NCBI GenBank assembly: GCA_946481475.1
Contig: CAMLOB010000201.1
Coordinates: 1-7,005 of the forward strand
Direction of reading: 5' to 3'
Length of the DNA: 7,005 nucleotides
From: an uncultured Chlorobiota bacterium
GTDB lineage: Bacteria; Bacteroidota; Kapaibacteriia; OLB7
Shown here in pieces: positions 1 to 5,285 of this stretch. Numbering within the stretch: position 1 is the stretch's first letter; the number at the start of each line of letters is the position of its first letter. The notes beneath the pieces were generated by a model. It saw nothing but the letters and a program-made list of their open reading frames with translations, made no database searches and was not told the DNA's origin. The position numbers and the translations under genes are program-made.

Positions 1-2
1 AG

Positions 3-584
3 GATGAGCTTGAATGGCGGATCGAGTCAATGCGAACAAAACGACGGGATCTGCAACGTAACGCTCTCGTGACGGACTCGCAGGAGAGCGGACCGTCGGG
101 CTGTCTGCTGACGCTGACCCGGATGGCCGATGAGGGGGAGCTGCTTCTGATCTACTACTCGGCTCCGCTAAGTAGCGGCATGAAGATCGCCGAAGTTGCC
201 TCATTCGCATCCACGCTCTTCTGGCTCAAGTCATATGCAAAGCCGGTCATCGTTCAGGCGCCGGGACATTCTCTCTTCATTCCGGATGAAGTGGCCTCCT
301 ACAACATCCCCTTTCTGGAGGATTCCGATCTGTCGATCGGCAACCGGCTCGGATGCATCTCTCTGTCGCTCGCTACACCGTTCGATTCGGCTGCAGTCTT
401 TCGTACCGTGGTGGAAGGATTTGCGGTCTGCTTGAAGACGGAGAGCCGTCTTCGGGTGATAAGCGTTGAACGGGAGAAACGGAGCCGGTGTGCCGGCACG
501 TTTCGCAATCTTTATCATGTGATTCAAGAGGCGGAAGAGAGCATGAGAAAACCGGGTCGGCGCAAAGGAAGAACGTCCGGTTGA
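3..584 (+). CDS. Unrecognised protein, 3' part of a gene entering from the left edge
   Basis: This reading frame is already open at the left edge and reads DELEWRIES before the first internal Met (position 30), so the true start probably lies outside the window. ATG 30 has no convincing ribosome binding site. The visible part is about 193 codons. It begins with a charged, probably helical stretch (ELEWRIESMRTKRRDLQ), followed by an alternating hydrophobic core (LLTLTRM, ELLLIYYSAP, FASTLFWLKSYAKPVIVQAP). It ends in a basic tail (RKPGRRKGRTSG). There is no signal peptide or clear membrane helix in this part. I do not recognise a family and assign no function. The TGA stop at 582-584 is 14 nt before ATG 599 of the LexA-like gene and overlaps a possible TTG start at 581, so the two genes are probably cotranscribed. 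Confidence 0.6.
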   Translation, partial: DELEWRIESMRTKRRDLQRNALVTDSQESGPSGCLLTLTRMADEGELLLIYYSAPLSSGMKIAEVASFASTLFWLKSYAKPVIVQAPGHSLFIPDEVASYNIPFLEDSDLSIGNRLGCISLSLATPFDSAAVFRTVVEGFAVCLKTESRLRVISVEREKRSRCAGTFRNLYHVIQEAEESMRKPGRRKGRTSG

Positions 585-598
585 ACCGATTCCCGCTG

Positions 599-1207
599 AT
601 GAAAAAGCTGTCAGACAAGCAACTGCTGGCTCTTCGGTTGATTGCCTCCTATATCGAGAGACTTGGTCGGGCTCCTACCTTTCAGGAATTGGCCGATGAG
701 CTGGGTTTGAAAAATCGTTCCTCAGGTCTGGATTACGTTCGCCGGCTGCAGCGTAAGGGACTTGTCGATGTTCTCCATCCCTGTCCGAACACCACCCAGG
801 TCCGGATTACTCCGACCGGAAACCGCGTACTCGGACAGCGAGCCATGCAGGACGAGAACACGACGTTGACGTTCCGGTATAACGCTGCGGTGAACGAGAT
901 TCTGGATATGCAGCCGGGAGATTTTATCAGCGTCGTCACAACCTCGGCTCTTGAAGCTGATGGATTGGCCATCGGGGATAAGGCGGTGATTCGCCCTACC
1001 GGCGATATAGACATCCGCCAGGGGGAGATCTGCCTGATCCGTCTTCCCGATCAGGCAAATGCAACGCTCAGAAAAGTCTCCTACGACAACGGTTTCATCA
1101 TTCTTTCAAGTTCCAACCCGCTATACCCGGAAGCAAGGGTGCAGGGGGCAAGTGTGGAAATCCTTGGCGTTCTGGTTGCGCGACTCCGTATCCAGAGCTT
1201 GCAGTAA
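599..1207 (+). CDS. LexA-like repressor with an apparently inactive S24 peptidase domain
   Basis: Predicted 202-aa DNA-binding repressor, the usual LexA length. Residues 1-70 match the LexA winged-helix domain: MKKLSDKQLLALRLI, then GRAPTFQELADELGLK and the wing segment RKGLVDV. Residues 88-198 follow the S24/LexA C-terminal fold: GLAIGDKAVIRP, RQGEICLI, SSNPLY and a closing VEILGVLVARLR. The autocleavage parts look lost. By hand alignment to E. coli LexA, catalytic Ser119 falls on Ala117 (TTSALEADGL), catalytic Lys156 on Arg158 (ATLRKV), and the Ala-Gly scissile bond on Ala97-Val98 in a shortened linker. In ordinary LexA, RecA-stimulated self-cleavage relieves repression of the SOS regulon; this protein would need another signal or be constitutive. 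ATG 599 gives the canonical N-terminus but has no ribosome binding site. TTG 581, 9 nt after AAGGAAG and overlapping the upstream stop as TTGA, is a credible alternative (208 aa). The HTH and fold are confident; the loss of activity rests on my alignment. Confidence 0.88.
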   Translation: MKKLSDKQLLALRLIASYIERLGRAPTFQELADELGLKNRSSGLDYVRRLQRKGLVDVLHPCPNTTQVRITPTGNRVLGQRAMQDENTTLTFRYNAAVNEILDMQPGDFISVVTTSALEADGLAIGDKAVIRPTGDIDIRQGEICLIRLPDQANATLRKVSYDNGFIILSSSNPLYPEARVQGASVEILGVLVARLRIQSLQ

Positions 1208-1293
1208 TCCGACCATCGGACAGTGCTGGTCGGTGGTTCAGACCAGTGATCGTACGGATTTACCGTATCCCTCAGAGAAGCTGGTTGTCCGAC

Positions 1294-1331
1294 TCGCCCG
1301 GTGCTCCTCTCTCGCGGCCTGCACCGGGCGA
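1294..1331 (+). terminator. Strong hairpin between the LexA-like and VOC genes; possible terminator
   Basis: TCGCCCGGTGC (1294-1304) and GCACCGGGCGA (1321-1331) form a perfect 11-bp GC-rich stem with a 16-nt loop. No T-run follows, so this is either a poor intrinsic terminator or an RNA structure in the leader of the VOC gene, whose start is 61 nt downstream. A second hairpin, CTGGTC (1226-1231) with GACCAG (1241-1246), lies just after the LexA-like stop. The rest of the 185-nt gap 1208-1392 shows no gene. Confidence 0.4.
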
Positions 1332-1382
1332 CGTCGTATCTCTTCGTGTAGGCGATGTCGAATATCATAAACGAAATCAAAC

Positions 1383-1386
1383 GGAG
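1383..1386 (+). promoter_or_regulatory. Ribosome binding site of the VOC gene
   Basis: GGAG lies 6 nt before ATG 1393. It fixes the start there rather than at in-frame ATG 1246, whose extra N-terminal 49 residues would run through the 11-bp hairpin and resemble no VOC protein. Confidence 0.7.
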
Positions 1387-1392
1387 AATGCT

Positions 1393-2178
1393 ATGGCAGC
1401 TCAGGGTTATTTCCTCTGGCACGAATTGCTTACCTGGAATCGGGAGTCCGAAACGGATTTCTTCAACAACGTAATCGGATGGAAGACGATCGATTGGGAA
1501 GGGGGAGAGATGCCGTACCGCATGTTCACCAAGGACGGCTCGCGCGAGAAGACCGTGGGAGGAATCCTGGAGATGTCTGAGCCGACTTTCTCGAAAGATA
1601 TTCCCGATCACTTCCTCGGATACATCGGTGTCGAGGATATCGACAAGTCAATCGAACGTGCCGCCTCTCTTGGCGGGGTGGTTCATCATGGTCCCATGGA
1701 CATTCCGGAAGTTGGACGGATAGCCGTAGTCCAGGACCCTCAGCAGGCGTGGTTCTGTATGTTCCAGCCGGTTCGCGACGATGAACCGCCAACGCCTGAA
1801 GCGGGTGATTTCAGTTGGAATGAACTGGCCACCACCGATTACGAGGCTGCCTTTGACTTCTATTCGCAGCTCTTCGGATGGGAGAACAAGATGGATATGG
1901 ATATCGGCGACGGCAATGTCTATCGTCTCTTTGGTCCCAAAGGGAGTCCGGCCGCTATCGGCGGAATATTCAACAAACCTGCGGAAATGCCCGGTCCTCC
2001 GGCCTGGCTGTTCTACATCTCCGTGAACGATATCCAGGCTGCAATCGACAGGGTTTCGGTGCACGGCGGTACGCTGCTCAACGGTCCGATGGAAGTTCCG
2101 GGAGGGGATCACGTCGCGCAGTGTTTCAGTCCGGGGAGTACCCCCTTTGCCCTTCACACAACGGTGGCTCCGGAATAA
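1393..2178 (+). CDS. VOC family protein with two glyoxalase-like domains (Cfp30B type)
   Basis: Predicted 261-aa cytosolic protein made of two tandem vicinal-oxygen-chelate domains, residues about 6-127 and 138-258. The halves are recognisably paralogous. Each begins with an aromatic strand (FLWHELLT at 7-14, FSWNELAT at 140-147), then a helix ending in a GW turn (FFNNVIGW, FYSQLFGW). Each then has a central strand plus helix (YIGVEDIDKSIERA, YISVNDIQAAIDRV) and a GPM motif (GPMDIP at 100, GPMEVP at 231). Length and layout resemble the mycobacterial 27-kDa antigen Cfp30B group. VOC proteins commonly bind a metal and act on small molecules such as glyoxals or antibiotics. Here the first-strand ligand may be His10/Glu11 and Asn143/Glu144, but the usual glutamate on the last strand of each domain is not evident (WFCMFQP, PFALHTT), so metal binding and catalysis are uncertain and the substrate cannot be told. 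It is followed after 20 nt by the DUF4332-like gene, probably in one operon. Confidence 0.9.
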   Translation: MAAQGYFLWHELLTWNRESETDFFNNVIGWKTIDWEGGEMPYRMFTKDGSREKTVGGILEMSEPTFSKDIPDHFLGYIGVEDIDKSIERAASLGGVVHHGPMDIPEVGRIAVVQDPQQAWFCMFQPVRDDEPPTPEAGDFSWNELATTDYEAAFDFYSQLFGWENKMDMDIGDGNVYRLFGPKGSPAAIGGIFNKPAEMPGPPAWLFYISVNDIQAAIDRVSVHGGTLLNGPMEVPGGDHVAQCFSPGSTPFALHTTVAPE

Positions 2179-2198
2179 CCTTCGAAAGCACTGACGGT

Positions 2199-2636
2199 AT
2201 GCCGATAAATTTTGCTGAAAGTCCGCAGACCTGGAGCGTTGCCGACCTTACGGATCTTCCCGAGAAGACGATTCGGGAAATGGATCGACACGGTATCGGC
2301 ACTTTTCACGATCTCCTGTCGCTCGGGGTTATGCCGGGCGACAGGAGAGGGTTGGCGGAGGAACTCGACTGTCCGGAGTATCTGATTCACCAGGCGGTCG
2401 CCTCCGCCGAGCTTGCCGTTACTCTGAAGCTGGACAAGGGACTCTGGATCTTGCTGATCCGGAGCCGGATTTACGATGCGCGCGATCTGGGACGGTGCGT
2501 CTGCAGCACGTTGCGGATAAGACTGGAACAGACCGCGGCAATGCTAGGCCGGAGCGAGCATGACATCCCCGGAATTCCCCGGCTGCAGCAACTGATCGAC
2601 GCCGCACTCGTGTCCCCCCGACTTGTCGTGAAGTGA
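2199..2636 (+). CDS. Small DUF4332-like helix-hairpin-helix protein
   Basis: Predicted 145-aa soluble protein. Residues 15-72 resemble the first half of DUF4332 proteins, which carry helix-hairpin-helix-like repeats. The features are a leading LTDLPEKTIREMDRHGIGTFHDLLSLG, a GDRRGLAEELD turn and a closing helix ILHQ/VASAEL-type segment (YLIHQAVASAEL). Residues 73-115 look like a diverged second repeat (LKLDKGLWILLIRSRIYDAR, DLGRC). The usual GxG of the hairpin is weak: LPEK stands where IEGIG/GPK normally occurs. Such folds often bind DNA or mediate protein contacts; no catalytic motif is visible. The start at ATG 2199 gives a compact protein and follows the VOC stop by 20 nt; the ribosome binding site is weak (GAAAG, about 10 nt upstream). 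The coupling to the VOC gene suggests a shared operon but not a shared function. The family call is from remembered pattern only and is tentative. Confidence 0.65.
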   Translation: MPINFAESPQTWSVADLTDLPEKTIREMDRHGIGTFHDLLSLGVMPGDRRGLAEELDCPEYLIHQAVASAELAVTLKLDKGLWILLIRSRIYDARDLGRCVCSTLRIRLEQTAAMLGRSEHDIPGIPRLQQLIDAALVSPRLVVK

Positions 2637-2763
2637 CCCCCTGCCCGTTCAATCGGCCGGTCACCACGGACAGAACAGACCGGAACTGCCGGCGTCGATG
2701 GTTTCGGTGTCGGCGTGGTATACCCCCGGCAACTGAGACTGCAAGAGAAGTTGTCTTCGCGGC

Positions 2764-3056
2764 ATGTTCAAGCTCACAGATCATGACTGTGTGCTGCTGC
2801 GGTTGAAGCAGCGACATCAGCGTCAGCGACGCGAGTATGTCAAGATTACCCCCTGCTGATGCTCGACTCCGGATTCTCGGCTGCTGAAACCGCCGAGGTG
2901 CGCGGTATGGACGAATCGGCCCTCTATCGCTACGTCCGACAGTTTGAGGATGCCTCCTCGATTCAGGAATATCTCAGCCTCGACTACCGAGGATCACAGC
3001 CGAAGCTGAGCGACGAGCAAATCGAGGTGTTCTACACGCGACTTCACGCATACTAT
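2764..3056 (+). pseudogene. Broken IS630-type transposase, N-terminal remnant
   Basis: Two overlapping frames together give the N-terminal region of an IS630-type transposase. Frame one, from ATG 2764, reads MFKLTDHDCVLLRLKQR and ends REYVKIT before a TGA at 2857. After a -1 shift at the CCCCC run (2849-2853), the other frame continues PLLMLDSGFSAAETAEVRG, then MDESALYRYVRQFEDA and YRGSQPKLSDEQIEVFY. This is the helix-turn-helix DNA-binding part typical of IS630 proteins. The DDE catalytic domain, about two thirds of the usual ~340 residues, is absent. The frame runs into a 14-bp tandem repeat and stops at 3072-3074. A separate 71-aa gene starting at 2859 is unlikely, because the coding similarity extends upstream across the shift. 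No terminal inverted repeats could be identified. The element cannot be active. The 127 nt before it (2637-2763) show no gene, only a weak imperfect inverted repeat (CCGGTC 2657-2662, GACCGG 2678-2683). Confidence 0.75.
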
Positions 3057-3070
3057 TTCACGCATACTAT
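3043..3070 (+). repeat. Perfect 14-bp tandem duplication at a gene-remnant junction
   Basis: TTCACGCATACTAT occurs twice back to back (3043-3056 and 3057-3070), exactly where the transposase remnant meets the outer-membrane-protein remnant. Because 14 is not a multiple of three, the duplication changes frame. Removing one copy would join the upstream transposase frame in phase with the downstream beta-barrel frame (LHAYYLKLGP). It is too long and too close together to be an IS630 target duplication, which is TA. Confidence 0.9.
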
Positions 3071-3394
3071 CTGAAGCTCGGGCCGCAGATTGCAAAGATC
3101 GGCAGATCGGGGAACGTCGTCTACCTCGGGGTCAATGCGGGACTTCCGCTGAGCGTCCGGGTCTCCAACGAGGAGACGTCGACGGCGTTCGACACCGATT
3201 CGACAATCTGGAATCCGTTGCTGGAGGTGCAGGGGGGCTTCAGGATCTATCCCTTCGACCTGTTCGACGGCCGGGTCCTCTTCAATATCGATATGGGGGC
3301 GACCATTACTCCGATGTACGGTTACGAGAACGGCCGGGCCTACAATCACATGTTTGCGCTACGCGCCGGATTTTCCTACTACTGGGAATTGTAA
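3059..3394 (+). pseudogene. 3' remnant of an outer-membrane beta-barrel protein gene
   Basis: An open frame with no plausible start encodes about 111 residues. They begin HAYYLKLGPQIAKIG, continue VVYLGVNAGLPLSVRV, LLEVQGGFRIYPFDLF and VLFNIDMGATITPMYG, and end FALRAGFSYYWEL followed by TAA (3392-3394). The regular alternation of aromatic/hydrophobic and polar residues, and a final aromatic-rich strand, are typical of the last four to six strands and insertion signal of an outer-membrane beta-barrel of the porin/OMP-barrel type. The N-terminal half and signal peptide are missing, replaced upstream by transposase sequence. It is therefore read as a gene truncated by an insertion or deletion event. 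Frame and composition are still coding-like, so the loss may be recent. Which barrel family it came from cannot be said. Confidence 0.65.
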
Positions 3395-3432
3395 AAGAGG
3401 GGGCATCCGGACCTGATGCGGCGATTGTCTGA

Positions 3433-3500
3433 AAGACCGGAGATCGATGCACTCTGCCTATATTGATTGCTTGACTTCCGGTTAACCGGCCGCCGGTCTT
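3433..3500. promoter_or_regulatory. Inverted repeats upstream of the T9SS-tailed gene
   Basis: The 153-nt gap 3395-3547 contains a perfect 12-bp palindrome, CCGGTTAACCGG (3478-3489). It also contains a separate perfect 8-bp inverted pair, AAGACCGG (3433-3440) and CCGGTCTT (3493-3500). They could be an operator or an RNA hairpin ahead of the gene at 3548, or chance in a CCGG-rich genome. No convincing promoter was identified. Confidence 0.25.
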
Positions 3501-3547
3501 CTGCGGTCCGACATTCTGTTTCTACATCAACCCTTTTCGTCTTTTCT

Positions 3548-4858
3548 ATGAACATCATTCGTTGTGCTTCTTTTTCTTTTGCTGCCCTGATACTTTCCGT
3601 TGGTTGTCTTGCGGCACAGAGTCTTCAACCTGTCTTCGTCGACAGCACATCCTTGTACTGCCGCGAGACCGTCTGGTGCGCATTCTATCCGGACAGCACA
3701 CAGGTCATCTTTACCGGATGTACGATCAGGACGCAGGGAAACGGTCGTATCGTTCGTTTCCCGATTGGCCGTATCGTCGATAAGCTGGGTGTGCCGGATT
3801 CGGCAAACAAGACGATTCATTCGGTCGTTCAGGGGGACATGTCCTTTAATCACGACAGCTCACATGCCGCTTCCTTCGGGTTCTGGGGTATTGTGTGGGA
3901 CATGACGGTGCTGGACGAAGTTCGCTACCTTCCTTACCTGCCGTTCCTTAATCGTATTACCTATACACCAGACGGCGATCAACTTGTTGCCCTGACAATG
4001 TGGGGGATCAAAGTGCTGGATGCCGGTACTGGTGTCGTTATCCGGGAGATCGGGAAACAGGGGAGTGTTATTGAAGACCTTGAGTACAAACAGGGACTTG
4101 CCATCAGTCCGGACGGGACGTTGCTGGCTGAATCGACCGACAGCGGATGGGTCAGGATGTACGATTATGAATCCGGTGAGAAGCTGTGGGAGTTCAGGCG
4201 CAGATTTTTTGTGCGGAATATCCAGTTCAGTCCGGATGGGAAGAAGCTGTTGCTCGTTGGAGCGGATATTGTAGATGGGGAGGGATTGTATGAATCCGCA
4301 GAATACGATGTCGTCACCCACACCAAGCTGAGGAGCTATCCTAACGGTACTATTGTAAAGACAGCCAGGTATGACCGGTCAGGCACTCGCATGGTCACAA
4401 CAGGCCTCGACTCCCTGGTTCGCGTCTGGAGCACGGTAACGGGAGAACAATTAGCTGTGATCGAATACAGTGCCCGTCTCAACTGGGCCGAGTTCAGTGC
4501 CGGAGGAACCCGCATCGCCATCGCAGGAGATAAGGGGGTCGCAATCTGGGACCTTCAACCGGTCTCCTCGGTCTCCGAACCGGTCGCCGGTGAGGCTCAG
4601 CGGTATCTCCAGTCTGTTCATCCGAATCCTGCACGTCAGCGCATCACGGTTCCCTTTGTGCTTCCGGAGGCGTCGTCGGTGTGCATCCGGCTCTTCAATG
4701 CACTGGGAGAAGAGGCGGCACTGGTTGCCGATGGAGCGTATGAGGCCGGAGCCCATCGTGTCGACTGGAACATTGAAGACCTGCCTGCAGGAATCTACAC
4801 CGTGGCATTGCAAAGCGAAGGCAGGAGAGAGTACGAGCAACTTCATGTTCTTCGGTAA
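3548..4858 (+). CDS. Secreted beta-propeller (WD40-like) protein with T9SS sorting domain
   Basis: Predicted 436-aa exported protein. Residues 1-24 form a signal peptide (basic start MNIIR, hydrophobic SFAALILSVG, cleavage probably near LAAQ-S). An alternative lipoprotein reading at Cys in SVGC is less likely because of the C-terminal tail. Residues ~95-350 hold five or six propeller-type repeats, with strands and turns such as YTPDGDQLVAL, ISPDGTLLAES, FSPDGKKLLLVG, YDRSGTRMVTTG and VRVWSTVTGE, and a last blade ending GVAIWDL. Residues 356-436 are a T9SS type A sorting domain: SVHPNPARQRITV, then VCIRLFNALGEE, HRVDWNIEDLPAGIYTVAL and a C-terminal HVLR. Such proteins cross the outer membrane by the type IX system, lose the tail, and are anchored or released. 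Propellers usually act as binding scaffolds; no catalytic motif is seen. ATG 3548 is chosen because it places the signal peptide at the N-terminus, although no ribosome binding site precedes it. The gene stands alone between remnants and a long gap. Confidence 0.9.
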   Translation: MNIIRCASFSFAALILSVGCLAAQSLQPVFVDSTSLYCRETVWCAFYPDSTQVIFTGCTIRTQGNGRIVRFPIGRIVDKLGVPDSANKTIHSVVQGDMSFNHDSSHAASFGFWGIVWDMTVLDEVRYLPYLPFLNRITYTPDGDQLVALTMWGIKVLDAGTGVVIREIGKQGSVIEDLEYKQGLAISPDGTLLAESTDSGWVRMYDYESGEKLWEFRRRFFVRNIQFSPDGKKLLLVGADIVDGEGLYESAEYDVVTHTKLRSYPNGTIVKTARYDRSGTRMVTTGLDSLVRVWSTVTGEQLAVIEYSARLNWAEFSAGGTRIAIAGDKGVAIWDLQPVSSVSEPVAGEAQRYLQSVHPNPARQRITVPFVLPEASSVCIRLFNALGEEAALVADGAYEAGAHRVDWNIEDLPAGIYTVALQSEGRREYEQLHVLR

Positions 4859-5285
4859 GTCCGGTAGCCGGGAATATGTCTGCGGAAGAAGATCCGACCG
4901 TCAACGAACGGTGAAGACCGGTGGGTTCGGAGGTCTGCGTATCGAGTCAGAGGTGTAGGAGGATGTGGAGCGTGAGGAGCAGCATTGAAGAGCGGACTAA
5001 TGTGGGAATTTTTCTTCACCTGTTCAAGACGTTTCTTTCTCCCTTTGACCGATCTCCCGGCTACGGTAACTTCCGCCTGAAACTTCGAGGGGACGATCCC
5101 GACCTTCTCCCGCCGTCCGGCTGCGTAATGTCTTCGGCAACAGCGCAACGTTCCGGAGGTTGCATCTGTTCTTTCGGAGGTCTCATCACATTCTTGTCGT
5201 GCCCTCGGGCAATAGTCGGATCCGCCCGCACGGGCCCGTTCGGTCGTTGTAGTACCGTTTCATCCATAATCCTTCGGAGGTCATC
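4859..5285 (+). promoter_or_regulatory. 427-nt gap with repeated TTCGGAGGT motifs before the lipoprotein gene
   Basis: No convincing gene is present. TTCGGAGGT occurs at 4926-4934, 5173-5181 and 5273-5281, with a one-base variant TTCCGGAGGT at 5151-5160. The last copy is the ribosome binding site of the gene at 5286. The copy at 5173 is followed by CTCATCA, close to the CATCA after the real one, so it looks like a decayed duplicate of the start region. Small hairpins lie between them: TGCCC/GGGCA at 5200-5211 and GCCCG/CGGGC at 5224-5235. An open frame from ATG 4963 to TGA 5289 spans the gap and overlaps the next start as ATGA, but its Ser/Cys/Arg-rich product looks non-coding. Confidence 0.45.
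5276..5280 (+). promoter_or_regulatory. Ribosome binding site of the lipoprotein gene
   Basis: GGAGG, 5 nt before ATG 5286, is among the strongest Shine-Dalgarno sequences in the window, and it fixes the start. Confidence 0.85.

Noticed and set aside
30..584. SOS mutagenesis partner (ImuA-like) beside the LexA-like gene
   Set aside because: No Walker A or other RecA-like motif is visible in the available part, so context alone does not justify the name.
1081..1611. Minus-strand open frame of 176 codons
   Set aside because: It overlaps the ends of both the LexA-like and VOC genes and has no recognisable features.
1648..2157. Minus-strand open frame of 169 codons within the VOC gene
   Set aside because: It is an antisense shadow of a clearly recognisable two-domain VOC protein.
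2419..2817. Minus-strand open frame spanning the end of the DUF4332-like gene and the gap after it
   Set aside because: It has an Arg/Ser/Gly-rich product with no motif, and it overlaps a better-supported + strand gene and the transposase start.
3043..3070. Target-site duplication of an insertion sequence
   Set aside because: The two copies touch each other with nothing between them, and IS630 elements duplicate only TA.
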